A DNA stretch of 64,000 bases, taken from assembly GCA_030248065.1 (NCBI GenBank), contig JASAMV010006469.1, positions 1-64,000 on the forward strand, read 5' to 3'. Below, in pieces: positions 38,579-50,338 of this stretch. How positions within the stretch are numbered: position 1 is the stretch's first letter; each line of letters starts with the position of its first letter. A program made the position numbers and the translations under genes. The stretch comes from Rhynchonema sp. JSB1_4. Taxonomy: Eukaryota; Nematoda; Chromadorea; Monhysterida; Xyalidae. The notes below the pieces were generated by a model, which saw only the letters and a list, made by a program, of their open reading frames with translations, had not been told where the DNA came from and made no database searches.

Positions 38579-39279
38579 TTTTTGTGTTTTCGTTGTACTC
38601 CGTTTCGATCTTGCGCGTGGGGACGTGATCGAAACACCAATCTGGCAAAAAAACAAAAAACACTTTCATGCACATGTACGACGAGCCTAGTTCCTGGTCC
38701 GGAGGGGGCAGGGTAGTTCCCGGTCCGGTGGGGGAATAGGCGGTACCCCACTTTTTGCGCAGGGAGGGAGAACAGACATATTTTACCTTATCCGGGCGGG
38801 GGGAAGGGGGAGACCCAAATTTGAAGAAAAATCATGTTTTGAGGTCGAAAATTTGACCCATCCCAAAACTTCGGCCCGGCCGGTCGATGAGTCACAAAAT
38901 CCGAGACAAAAAGAAACGAAGCCTGAGAAAATGCCGCGAAATCGGGGGGGGGATACCTACTGTATATGAATACCATCATGCCAAACATCGGGGAGGGTGA
39001 CCTACCGTAAAAACCTAAATACAGCCCCCCCCCCCCCGGAATAGAGCCCCCCTCGGAATATCGATCGAAAATAACACCGGATTTGGAACGCTCTCGCTGA
39101 GAAACGAAAATAATTTTTTGAAAATGGGGTCAGTGAATTAATAGAGCCCCCCCTTGTATTTAGGTTTTTACGGTACTGTACCAGGCGAGGAGTACCCACT
39201 GTAGTGTACTGGGGCGGGGGGGCTACCCCTCCCCCAAACCCCCCATCCCCCAACACTGAGATACTGTACCAGAGGTCGC

Positions 39280-39400
39280 AATCGGGGCGGCCGACCTCGG
39301 GCCGGGCCGAGCCGGGCCGCGTTTTTTGGGCTTTTGGCTTTGGGCCGGGCCGGGCCGGAGATTTGGGAGGGTCGGGCCGGGCCGGTGTGAAGTGACCAGG
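39280..39400. repeat. GGCCGGGCC-rich tract (left arm)
   Basis: Multiple GGGCCGGGCC units. The equivalent right-arm tract is split by the 863-bp insertion at 54798-55660. Confidence 0.8.
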
Positions 39401-39751
39401 GCCAGCTTCTGAAGTGACTTATTTTACTGAAAAAGTAGGGATTTTTGTGTCAAAAATACTAAGATTTGCCAAAAAGTGTTGACGATAGATAGATGAATTT
39501 GGGGACCCCCCACCCTCGCCCCCAGGTACTACCCTGCTCTGCGGTACACGTGCTCTGCACTTCGTAATGTTTCCCGCCATGACGCCTTTTGGGAAACCCA
39601 GAGACTTTTGGTGGAGGACCTTTGAAATCCTAAGACGCCTGAAACTTGACTTTTCTCTATCTCGCGCTTAGGCTAAGACCGAAACAGACTGTGTCCTTCC
39701 TATTAATATTAGTTTGCTTTATTCAGATTCACCGGACGATATCAAAAGCAA

Positions 39752-39817
39752 AAATGAAGCCGCCTCAACGTCAGCGCACCGGACAAGGTTCCACATCATC
39801 AACGGCCGCTGCTAAAC
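39752..39817 (+). CDS. Possible first exon of an unidentified gene (left arm)
   Basis: AAAAATG opens MKPPQRQRTGQGSTSSTAAA then KQ, followed by GTTCAT, a possible donor. The same exon is preserved on the opposite strand of the right arm (about 54334-54399). A possible last exon is at 40697-40813. Nothing linking them could be fixed. Confidence 0.35.
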
Positions 39818-40696
39818 AGGTTCATATTGATTTTCAGTGAAAGATACTTTGCTAGAAAATTGGGCTCAGGCTTTATTAGGCTTAGGCTAAGGCTTAGGCC
39901 AAACCCTGAGCCAATCCGTGCATTCTATAAAAAATCGAAATTTAATTTTGGAGGAGTGGGACATTTCCCCAACAAAAGTCTTAGGGTTTCCCGCAATGCT
40001 GCCCCGTCCAGCTCCACTTTTCCCTTCATCCACGATCCACCACACAAGCACGGTGTGTGGCTTTGATTACTGGGACTGCGTGACTTTCGGTAGCTTGGGC
40101 GTGAACGGCTACTGTGTCATCATCGCCCCTTGGGCCGTTTCACTTGGCGGCGATAATTTAGAGGCACACTTATATGCACACTATGAACAAGAACCAAGCA
40201 CACACCGACACCGATTATGAGGCAAGTGACATGCGTTTCCGTGTGATTTCTGAAATCAAAAACGTCCCTTTATATGTCAGGTCAGTTTTGCAGGTTCTTG
40301 GGTTACAGTCCTAAAGTTTTGCTATGTTGTTCACTCACGTTTCCCAAAATTAAAACACGGAATGGTCAAACACCTTGCTTGTCCAATTCGTGTGCGTGTA
40401 CCCAATGCCAGTTCAGTCGTCTACCTGTGTTCTTACCTGGTGCACCCAAGGTAACAGTCCAGTCCAATCCATGCGTTTCCTTTTGCTTACGTCTCGTGTG
40501 AATTCTAGCGTGAGATTCAAGCTGGCACTTGACTGGTACTTTGGTGTTGGGGTACACTTCACACGTCACATAGCCTATCCGGCCACCGTTCATATGAGTA
40601 TGGGAGAATGACGTGGATACAGCATGCGCTTGCATAGTTGCTTGCATGGTTTAAAGTCTACGAAACACATCGTGATTCGTGATTGTTATTCGTGAT

Positions 40697-40813
40697 ATGT
40701 TGACAACAGCTCCGTTGGCTCCTGATCCTAACCCTGCTCGAAACGAGCTACAAAGTATCTGCACGCCGAAGCTTCCTGAAGTCCAAATCCACCGCGGTTC
40801 AGAGTGGCCATGA
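40697..40813 (+). CDS. Possible terminal exon of an unidentified gene (left arm)
   Basis: It reads LTTAPLAPDPNPARNELQSI then CTPKLPEVQIHRGSEWP and a stop. The right-arm version (near 53350-53465) differs by an in-frame 3-bp insertion and a few substitutions. That pattern is consistent with coding constraint but is one observation only. Confidence 0.3.
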   Translation: MLTTAPLAPDPNPARNELQSICTPKLPEVQIHRGSEWP

Positions 40814-42406
40814 CCCAGCATGCTACAGTATGCACTTGGATTCATCTATATGTATGTACATACATTGATGTTTGTAGAGCCACAAGGTGTGTTTAGTATA
40901 CTTACTGTATGTGAACCCGAGCTGCTCGTATAGTAGCCCGAAAACTGAGAATGAAGAAGTGCAAGCCCGAAGTTTTTAGGCCCGGCCAATTCAGACCCCA
41001 CATATTTGACCCATTTATTGTCTTATGCTTTGGCTCCAGCCGGGCCTGAATCGGTCGGGCCTGAATGGCCGGGCCTGAACCTGTGCCCCAGGACTGAACC
41101 GTAGCACAATATTTTTCAACGCTTGCCGATGAAGTTTCCCTAAACCCTTTCCTGTCGTTAACTGACAAGCGTTCTTTGTTTCCATTTTTATTTCCGCGGA
41201 CCACACGAGAACCGCCACGTCACGAATATTAATGTTTTTCGGGTATTTATCCTTGTGTAAATAGACAACAAAGCACAAAATGTGAAAACGACAGCCCTTT
41301 CACGCAATACGGGATCATATACTCCAGGTGGCGCCTCAAAGTTACTACTGTTTATTGTGAAAGTTTTCCATATTTACAATTCGCGGCGCGGCGGCCATTT
41401 TTGTTGATTCTGAAATTTCCATATTCAAAGTGAGGCGTGAAATGAGTGAGTGTGTTGCGTGCATATTAGTCTCACTCCACGTTTGCGCGTGCGGCAGTGC
41501 AAATAATATCATATCCATAGGGTGGCACAATACTGTAACTGTTACAGTTTTACAACAAAGTACCAAATGTGATCTGTCATATGTACGTTCTATAAATTGT
41601 TATAAGTGAGGTGAAAACCTCTCATACGCGCATCAAACGGGAAACAAAACGCGCTTCCGCGCACGCACACGCCAGCGCGCAGTCAGTTTGGAATTTGGGT
41701 GGGATTTTATTCAATATTGACCAAAATCGGACCGAAGCTGTACTTTCCAGCGTATCAATCCCCTTTATTCACCTGATCTAATGCACTAAGCGGCGTTACA
41801 CCCATGGCCTGACGCTATGTGGTACGGTATGCGCGATATGGTTTTATTTGAAAACTTTTATAACCATCTTTATTATGTAACTCACACATCGTGGTGACCT
41901 GATACAACAACCACCCGCCCACGCAACGGTGAAGTGACAGTACGACACCATATACCAACTTATTCAGGTTGGTGATTTATTGACATAAGTTTTTCTTCTG
42001 AAACTCAACAATATTTTTCCTGATTTTGATATACAGCAACACAAAGTGCTCATTTTCAGTAAATTTCTTTTGTTTGATTGATTTCTATTCATTTCTATAT
42101 ATTACTCATCACACCACGGCTTTGAGAGACATCAAGCCTTTACTTTCCTTCGTTTTCGTCGTGATTATGCATGCATGTGCCAATAACATGTTTTCCAAGT
42201 GACAGACAAGACTGCCATTTTTGCAATTGGTATCCAAGGAAACGGCTATGGTGCTGATTAAGCGGTTCCCGTCGGTGCCGCATGCCTTAGTCATGCCCCC
42301 GGTCAACTTTTGTGTCGCTACGATCGCAATTTTAGTCGTGTTGGCAAGCAAAGTGGTGTCACTCAGATTTTCATTGATGGACCCCTTCGTAGTGAGATAC
42401 ATATAT

Positions 42407-42742
42407 GATTAAAATGGGTGAAAAACACGTAAAAATATTCGAATTCAATAGGCATGATAACAAGAGTGACACTGATGCTGAAGATTACTGCTGGATTCCT
42501 CCACAAAAAAGGTAAAGACATTCAAATCCAAGTGGTGCCCAAACATAAATTTCAGATAGTGCGCATTGTGGCAGTGCACACAGACGCATGTCTCAGCTAT
42601 TCATCAAGCACGGCGACCATTTGAGACGCAAAAGTCACGCGATTAAGCAGTCCGGCCCGATCACGAGCCCGAAACGCAGCAGCAAAGCGCGACGTGCCCC
42701 CACTAGTCCAACCGTGGCGCTCGAAAAATTAGGTATCCAATG
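42407..42742 (+). CDS. Possible two-exon fragment, intact only on the left arm
   Basis: The plus strand reads MGEKHVKIFEFNRHDNKSDT then DAEDYCWIPPQK up to a donor (GGTAAAG, 42513). From an acceptor before about 42585 it continues in phase with AHRRMSQLFIKHGDHLRRKS and SSKARRAPTSPTVALEKL. The DAEDYCWIPPQ text resembles the start of PET domains (prickle/testin), but the rest does not follow. The right arm has lost the donor (ACTTAAAG) and reads into a stop. Confidence 0.3.
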
Positions 42743-43639
42743 TATTATACTATCCGAATTTGAAAAAATAGTGTGGTATAATTTGCATGCATTTATACGT
42801 GCAGTAGCTGGTATGCACACAGAACGTGTTCACGCACCACAGCTGGTTCCCCAGTTTAGTGGGCTAAGCTTTCCGAGAAATTTGTGCGTTTTTTTTACGA
42901 AGCGGGAAACTCAGCTGACTGGCAGGTAGCCAGCTAGAATGACAATGAGCACCTGTAGGTGATTACTGAGCGTGCATAAAAGTAGGTAATGAGGTTCATT
43001 TTGCCTTTGGCATGCATACTCGACGTGGCATTCTGAACTTAGTCTCAGTACCATGAAGCGCTTTTCTTGCAAAGAAATTATATCGCGACAGACACGTGCT
43101 GAGGTGAAAAGCAAGGTTTCTCAAGGTTGTCCATTTTCAGCACATTCTGCACTTGCGGGCACCGTTTTAAGAGTGTTGCTTGTTCGGCAAAGGTATATTT
43201 TTTGAAAAACAACAATGCCACGATGCGCCAAGCGTTTCTGGTTTCCCATCGTTATTGCATTGCAACAAAGTCCACTCATTTCTTAGTTCAAATTGAGTGC
43301 CTTGCATTTAGCGTCAGGACCAGTTGTGGTGGCCACTTTGCGAAAACTGGAATCAAGCGATCAAAAACAGAAACTTTGAATGCATCGTAAAAATATGGCA
43401 CTGATTGAAACGATTTGTCGATAAATGACTAGAGCGCAATAGTAGAAATAGTCGGTGACCAGTTTCCCTTTTTGTTATCTTCATCCACCTTTGATCGATA
43501 TGCACCAAAAGCACAAATGGAACAGCTGCAAGCGGGCAGATCTTAATTTTTTTTAGGTTAAAGTGTTTTGTCACATACCCGCGTACATCCACTATTGCTT
43601 CAGTATAAGTTTATGTTATCATATCGCAAAGGCGCACAG

Positions 43640-44130
43640 TGCTCCCCCCCCCCCCCCCTCCCCCCCCTTCCAAGTGCCCCTTGGGGGGGAATACACAGAA
43701 AAGGGGCTCTTGGGGGGAATCTTATCGCAAAGGCGCACAGCTGCCCCCCCCCCCCCCTCGCATCTCCCACTTCACCGGCGCACTGCGGGGCGAAGTACAA
43801 GGAGAAAAGGGGGGGGGGGTCGGGAGTTGGGGGGGGGGGAGGGGGGGGGGGGGGGAAGATTTTCCGCAAAGGTACAGCACAAGTTTCGGTGCCCCAAACT
43901 GTTTTTATGTACTAAAAAGTACATATATCGCGCGCAGCGCGAGATTTTTTGCACTTTTTAAGGTTTTCGGTCGAAATTTGGGCATTTTTGACCGAAAAAT
44001 GGGGCATTTTGGGGGTAAAAATCGGGGCGGGTAGGGTACCAGGGCGGGGCGGGTAGGGGGGTAGGGCACCAGAGCGGGGCGGGTAGGGGGGTAGCGTACC
44101 AGGCCGGGGGGGAGAGGCCCCCCCCCCCCG
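43640..44130. repeat. G/C homopolymer block, left arm only
   Basis: Runs of up to 16 C or 13 G alternate with repeats of ATCGCAAAGGCGCACAG and GGCGGGTAGGG(G)GTAG. The right arm has only about 40 bp at the equivalent place (50463-50500), with one G run. Confidence 0.8.
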
Positions 44131-44251
44131 CATTGTCCACAGCACTGTTTGGCACTGACCCATTGGTGTCTAATCACCGAGCCAGGCATCGGAAAAAGCG
44201 GCGCAAACGTTTGCCTACACGCTCGGCACTAAAATAAAACGATTATTGCAG

Positions 44252-45835
44252 ACGAAGCGATCGCCGAATTGAGCGGCGGTGAGGAGCAAGACACGAGCAT
44301 CAGCAACGATTTGCCACCGCAAATTCCCAGTCCGGTACCCCCACCCCCGCCATCCGTGCCCCCACCCACATTGACACCCACGGAGGATAGAATGTCGAAT
44401 AGGGGTAAGTTACTGCGGTTACGGTAGGTGCGCGGTTACTGTAGTTATCGTGGGCACTGATGACCTGATGTTTCACGTTCAGGCAAATCACCAGCGCCAG
44501 AAAAGAACGGACGAACAACTGCATCATCAGCAATGGCCGACGCACGGGTTGAATCACAACAGAAAATGCATCAAAAGGTGCGACATTTTTTGTCATTTGA
44601 CGAACGAACCCAGGTTTTGACGTTAGCAAAGTGCCAAAGTCTGAGCCTCATCGATATTGTCACGTCAGCGCTTACTTGACGTCCTGCAAAGACTTACCCA
44701 GATACAAATATACCTACATACCTACACCAAAAATTGATTCGCACTGGCAATGACCTAATAGTGGTGAAGCGCTTTGTCCGCGAAACGAATACAAGGTTGC
44801 TATACAACACAATTGCACGGTGAGAGGCGGTGTGTTGACGGCAACACACATGTGCAATCCTCGTCCGTTTGCACAAAACATAGTCGGTTGCGTTGACGAC
44901 AGTAGTATAAGCCAATAAATTCTGACTGTTCGATGGATTACTGAGCACCAAACATTATTCGAAACGAATCCTACAGACGCAGGGCCCAGGCCCACAACCA
45001 CGTCAAGCGCCGCCGCCGAGGCAAGACGACAGCTGCAGTGCCATGTGGCTTCTCTGGTTACTCGTTGCCATTGTGGCCTTCATTGTCGGGCTCATGTTTG
45101 GTGCACTGCTTGAGTCGACCGCACTGCACATATTTGAGGACGGATGCACTCAAGAAGGTGTGCGATTTTTTAGTAAAAAAAGGGCTTACTTAAATCGTCC
45201 GGTGAAATGTGAACAAAATGTCATGCCGTTGTACAGGAGCAATTGTGATCATTGTTCTTTCTCTGTTCCGTTATTATTTTCCGTTAACCACCACGCTGAC
45301 GAAGAAAGACTAACACATGTTCTAATAAAATCGACTTTAGTTGCTTTTTTGTTCTCAATCTAACCTTTCCAATAATTTTTCGAAAAAAATGACACTCACT
45401 TATTATCGCAAATTTCCACGCCCAAAAGCATACACAAACCTGCTGTTCCCAATTTACAGTCGAATGTCAATGTTCTGACCAATCGCGCCAACGATCGTCC
45501 AATTTTCATCTGACCACCACCACGCCCGATAACCCGTTCAGATCTGGAGTCGCAACAATCCGGATCAAATCCGCCGAATTCATTTGGCGCCGCCGACTTT
45601 TCGAGAACTTCCGACCCCAACCAGCAGGGTCCCGTGCTAATTCAGGGTCCGGGTGCGGGCCAGATTCTGCCGGTGCAACCAATTGTCTACTACGCAACCC
45701 CAGCGCCCGATCAAAGCGGTACCACAGCAATGAACATATTGGAGATGCTCTTTCCGCACTTGGCTAACACTAACAATAAAAATAACAATCAGAACGCTAA
45801 CCCGAATGTTGTTTTCGTCAACACACCAGCTGCAG
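44252..45835 (+). pseudogene. TM1 single-pass membrane protein, left-arm copy, frameshifted
   Basis: Exons 44252-44404, 44483-44577, 44977-45157 and 45460-45835. The order is an acidic Ser/Asp segment and a polyproline tract, a linker, a Gln/Pro/Arg stretch, a transmembrane helix (MWLLWLLVAIVAFIVGLMFG), then a Cys-containing and Asn-rich C-terminal region. Compared with the right arm, the last exon lacks five bases in four small indels between about 45555 and 45625, throwing the frame off before the conserved GPVLIQGPGAGQILPVQP text. The break could be real decay or residual assembly error. Confidence 0.6.
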
Positions 45836-46126
45836 GTGGTGCACCTAGGGGAGCATGTGCTATGTGCATACTTGGTGGACTTTATTTTTCCTTTTGTGTT
45901 AGATTTTGGAAACCTTTTTTCGTTTTCAAACTTTGGGATTAAGTAATGTCAGATATTGCCTTGTCTGACTGACGTTTCACAAAAGTTTTATCATCATTTT
46001 AAATTGTTGTTATGGACTGACACCAACCTGTACTAAACTTGGTGAGCTAATCGTATTTGTTAAACTTGACATGATCCTTCAATCAGGTCGATCCAATCAC
46101 CGAGTTCGCTGTGTCGCATCGCATCC

Positions 46127-46672
46127 TTATACACCAAACTTCAAATGAACGATAGCAGATGTTTCAGCCCTGGTACACACCAGCACGACCACCACCACAG
46201 CCAAGCCCACCACGACGAGCACCAAAGTGCCCATACCTGAGTGGATGCGCAACAGCGACAGGCTGCACGCACCAAGTCCACACTGCCCGTTTGGAAGGTC
46301 CATGTTGGGAAGCTCAGGTGAAAGTTGCGGTTTTCGTGTTTGATTAGGGCTGACGATGATCTGGCGCACCGCTGGTTGGTGATCATCGGTGATGTGGAGA
46401 AGATGGGATGATAAGAGTGTGGTTCACGGTCGTGTAGTAGGTAGTATGACAGTGTGGTCGACGAGTAACATGTGCTTGAGTTGCGCAGTGTCATATCTGT
46501 GGTTGTGGGCGAAAGAGTCCATATTGTCTGGTTGCGTTTGGCACGCGCTCCACAACTTTGTGAACGTGCCCCTCAAGTCGAATGGGTCATTATAACAAAG
46601 GTCCATGAAGCAGACAGGTTTTGTGGTGGACACAGTTAAACCTTCACATGGTGAACCTCTACATCGTGAATT
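46127..46672 (-). pseudogene. TM2 3' exon, left-arm copy, 5' truncated
   Basis: Mirror of 47899-48443. It keeps a frame across RNSRCRGSPCEGLTV that is broken on the right arm. It has its own +4 shift after LLVDHTVILP and a -1 shift later, then rejoins at VRQIIVSPNQTRK and the transmembrane segment. Upstream of it is unique loop sequence in the wrong orientation, so it has no copies of exons 46934-47103 and 47506-47606. Confidence 0.65.
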
Positions 46673-46752
46673 CCTCTGAAAAGTCCCCAAATTCAGATAG
46701 TGCTCCTAAGCGGTGCTCCATACATAGTTAATATTCGTCATAGTGGACAATA

Positions 46753-47825
46753 TTGTCGGGTCCCGTTCGTTCACTATGTAGCGGTTTGACTGTATCGGCA
46801 TCTTTCGAGTGCCAGCACGCGAGAGAGTAATAAGAAACGTGTCAACATTTCTGATCAACGCAAGTTCCAACTGAAAAAGTAGATGGATTCCCATCACGCT
46901 GATGTTTCATCCGCGTAACATAATGCATTGTAGGTCAACAATACACGGCACCGGACGCGCTACAGATTACGGTCGCTGACCAATACAAATGTCGCGATGT
47001 TTGTGAACAAATTCAAACGTGTACACGATCCGTTTTTGTACCTGCCGAACGGAACACGTGTTTTGTCGAGTTCTCTGATCAGTGGTCGTGCACGAGTATT
47101 GCGGTGAGTTTGTAGTGCCTTGATGTACTGATGATGCCCTGGTACACCTTTACCTCTATGGGCAATGTGTTGTCGAAAGGACATGATGCCACACACAAAT
47201 GCGCATTGCTTTGTCAAGATAGGCTACCCAAATGCGTGTTTTTATTTGTTTAGATTGAGTGACGGTATTTGAATTTGGACAACCTACGCCGTTGGGCCTG
47301 ATAATTTAGATCAATGAACTTGCATCTCAGATCTCTTATGTGCGTAAGAATGAAAGTTTGCTGAAAATTACGTTCAATCCTCAACATGTTTTTTGTTTAT
47401 TACTCTGCACCAGTTCAGGCTGAAAATAGTTCTTATCGAGTCGAATGTGATTGATAACCAAAACGGTTTTGTAATCGTTGCATGTCAGCCCCCTTTGTCA
47501 TTCAGGGCACCACACCCCGGCGATGTCCAGGTCCACAGTTCTGCGTTGAATGGCGCAAACAATGTTTCTGTCCGCAACCTCCCCCAGGCAACCGATCTGG
47601 TCCCAGGTTCCTGAGTCGGGCACCGGTTCCGGCTGATACCGAACTTCAAACAGTGACCAGTAAGATTCGATGCGGCACGAACGCGACCAAATCCTTCGAA
47701 CCGAACACACACGAATATCTCATGTTTGTTTGTCGTCAACCGTGATTGTTGTGACATTTGTAAATCTGAAATATTGGTGCCACGCGTGTGAGCTTTGGTG
47801 GATTAATATTCGACTCCTCTGTAAT
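46753..47825. other. Unique loop of the giant palindrome
   Basis: About 1.07 kb without a counterpart on the opposite side. It holds two plausible exons of TM2 on the plus strand (46934-47103 and 47506-47606) and one TGATGTTTCA motif at 46900. Confidence 0.8.
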
Positions 47826-48443
47826 ATATTGTCCATATGAGAATATTAATATGTATGGAGCACGAGGAGCACTATCTGAATTTGGGGACTTTTCAGAGGA
47901 ATTCACGCTGTAGAGGTTCACCATGTGAAGGTTTAACTGTCTACCACAAAACCTGTCTGCTTCATGGACCTTTGTTATAATGACCCATTCGACTTGAGGG
48001 GCACGTTCACAAAGTTGTGGAGCGCGTGCCAAAAGCAACCAGACGATATGGACTCTTTCGCCCACAATCACAGATACTATAACACTGCGCAACTCAAGCA
48101 CATGTTACTCGTCGACCACACTGTGATACTACCACACGACCGTGAACCACAATCTTATCATCCCATCTTCTCCACATCACCGATGAATCACCAACCAGCG
48201 GTGCGCCAGATCATCGTCAGCCCTAATCAAACACGAAAACCGCAACTTTCACCTGAACTTCCCAACATTGACCTTCCAAACGGGCAGTGTGGACTTGGTG
48301 CGTGCAGCCTGTCGCTGTTGCGCATCCACTCAGGTATGGGCACTTTGGTGCTCGTCGTGGTGGGCTTGGCTGTGGTGGTGGTCGTGCTGGTGTGTACCAG
48401 GGCTGAAACATCTGCTATCGTTCATTTGCAGTTTGGTGTATAA
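46934..48443 (+). CDS. TM2, Cys-rich type I membrane protein spanning loop and right arm
   Basis: Three exons fit in phase: 46934-47103, 47506-47606 and 47899-48443; earlier exons are not identified. Exon one is Cys-rich (YKCRDVCEQIQTC, then ERNTCFVEFSDQWSC), resembling a PAN/apple-type module. Exon two has CPGPQFCVEWRKQCFCPQ. The third reads MDLCYNDPFDLRGTFTKLWS and a long hydrophilic stretch, then a transmembrane segment (MGTLVLVVVGLAVVVVVLVC) and a 15-residue tail. Near 47933 the right arm has lost two bases relative to the left, creating a stop, so this copy is also damaged or misassembled there. The antisense strand of the last exon is open too (Thr/Pro-rich). I prefer the plus reading because of its length and the helix. 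Confidence 0.5.
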
Positions 48444-48748
48444 GGATGCGATGCGACACAGCGAACTCGGTGATTGGATCGACCTGATTGAAGGATCATG
48501 TCAAGTTTAACAAATACGATTAGCTCACCAAGTTTAGTACAGGTTGGTGTCAGTCCATAACAACAATTTAAAATGATGATAAAACTTTTGTGAAACGTCA
48601 GTCAGACAAGGCAATATCTGACATTACTTAATCTCCCCAAAGTTTTTTGAAAACGTCTGACACCAACAAGGTTTCCAAAATCTAACACAAAAGGAAAAAT
48701 AAAGTCCACCAAGTATGCACATAGCACATGCTCCCCTAGGTGCACCAC

Positions 48749-50338
48749 CTGCAGCTGGTGTGTTGACGAAAACAACATTCGGGTTAGCGTTCTGATTGTT
48801 ATTTTTATTGTTAGTGTTAGCCAAGTGCGGAAAGAGCATCTCCAATATGTTCATTGCTGTGGTACCGCTTTGATCGGGCGCTGGGGTTGCGTAGTAGACA
48901 ATTGGTTGCACCGGCAGAATCTGGCCCGCACCCGGACCCTGAATTAGCACGGGACCCTGCTGTGTTTGGGGTCGGAAGTTCTCGAAAAGTCCGGCGGCGC
49001 CAAATGAATTCGGCGGATTTTGATCCGGATTTGTTGCGACTCCAGATCTGAACGGGTTATCGGGCGTGGTGGTGGTCAGATGAAAATTGGACGATCGTTG
49101 GCGCGATTGGTCAGAACATTGACATTCGACTGTAAATTGGGAACAGCAGGTTTGTGTATGCTTTTGGGCGTTAGTGGAAATTTGCGATAATAAGTGAGTG
49201 TCATTTTTTTCGAAAAATTATTGGAAAGGTTAGATTGAGAACAAAAAAGCAACTAAAGTCGATTTTATTAGAACATGTGTTAGTCTTTCTTCGTCAGCGT
49301 GGTGGTTAACGGAAAATAATAACGGAACAGAGAAAGAACAATGATCACAATTGCTCCTGTACAACGGCATGACATTTTGTTCACATTTCACCGGACGATT
49401 TAAGTAAGCCCTTTTTTACTAAAAAATCGCACACCTTCTTGAGTGCATCCGTCCTCAAATATGTGCAGTGCGGTCGACTCAAGCAGTGCACCAAACATGA
49501 GCCCGACAATGAAGGCCACAATGGCAACGAGTAACCAGAGAAGCCACATGGCACTGCAGCTGTCGTCTTGCCTCGGCGGCGGCGCTTGACGTGGTTGTGG
49601 GCCTGGGCCCTGCGTCTGCAGGATTCGTTTCGAATAATGTTTGGTGCTCAGTAATCCATCGAACAGTCAGAATTTATTGGCTTATACTACTGTCGTCAAC
49701 GCAACCGACTGTGTTTAGTGCAAACGGACGAGGATTGCACATGTGTGTTGCCGTCAACACACCGCCTCTCACCGTGCATTGTGTTGTATGGAACCTTGTA
49801 TTCATTTCGCGGACAAAGCGCTTCACTTCTATTAGGTCATTGCCAGTGCGACTCATTTTTTGGTGTAGGTATGCAGGTATATTTGTATCTGGGTAAGTCT
49901 TTGCAGGACGTCAAGTAAGCGCTGACGTGACAATATCTATGAGGCTCAGACTTTGGCACTTTGCTAACGTCAAAACCTGGGTTCGTTCGTCAAATGACAA
50001 AAAATGTCGCACCTTTTGATGCATTTTCTGTTGTGATTCAACCCGTGCGTCGGCCATTGCTGATGATGCAGTTGTTCGTCCGTTCTTTTCTGGCGCTGGT
50101 GATTTGCCTGAACGTGAAACATCTGGTCATCAGTGCCCACGATAACTACAGCAACCGCACACCTACCGTAACCGCAGTAACTTACCCCTATTCGACATTC
50201 TATCCTCGGTGGGTGTCAATGTGGGTGGGGGTACGGATGGCGGGGGTGGGGGTACCGGACTGGGAATTTGCGGTGGCAAATCGTTGCTGATGCTCGTGTC
50301 TTGCTCCTCGCCGCCGCTCAATTCGGCGATCGCTTCGT
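48749..50338 (-). CDS. TM1 single-pass membrane protein, right-arm copy, frame intact
   Basis: Exons 50186-50338, about 50013-50107, 49435-49615 and 48749-49129 join in phase. The last exon runs ECQCSDQSRQRSSNFHLTTT, then TPDNPFRSGVATNPDQNPPN, SFGAAGLFENFRPQTQQGPV and LIQGPGAGQILPVQP without a stop, ending near a donor after VNTPAA. The helix MWLLWLLVAIVAFIVGLMFG is flanked by a proline-rich N-terminal side and a Cys- and Asn-rich C-terminal side. No family was recognised. The start exon and the 3' end beyond 48749 are not settled. This copy shows what the left copy has lost. Confidence 0.55.

Larger units (their letters stand above)
30850..46752. repeat. Left arm of the giant inverted repeat
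   Basis: The reverse complement of this segment aligns end to end with 47826-64000. Paired coordinates sum to 94570 near the centre, 95025 over AAR2 and 94848 at the outer edge; the drift reflects indels. It carries on its plus strand the CaaX-protein and TM1 genes, and on its minus strand AAR2 and the TM2 3' exon. The inner end is set by text around 46727-46752 (CCATACATAGTTAATATTCG) that fades into unique sequence. The outer limit is unknown because the right arm runs off the window. Confidence 0.93.

Noticed and set aside
40366..40647. 93-codon minus-strand frame identical on both arms, with a donor-like GTAAGA
   Set aside because: Conserved between arms only as much as the surrounding DNA; no acceptor, homology or composition support.
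43563..44189. Several Pro/Gly-rich frames on both strands
   Set aside because: Translated G/C homopolymers with no splice or homology support.
46159..46347. Thr/Pro-rich plus-strand frame suggesting a mucin-like exon
   Set aside because: Antisense to the TM2 transmembrane exon, whose frame is far longer and ends in a classic helix; kept only as an alternative.
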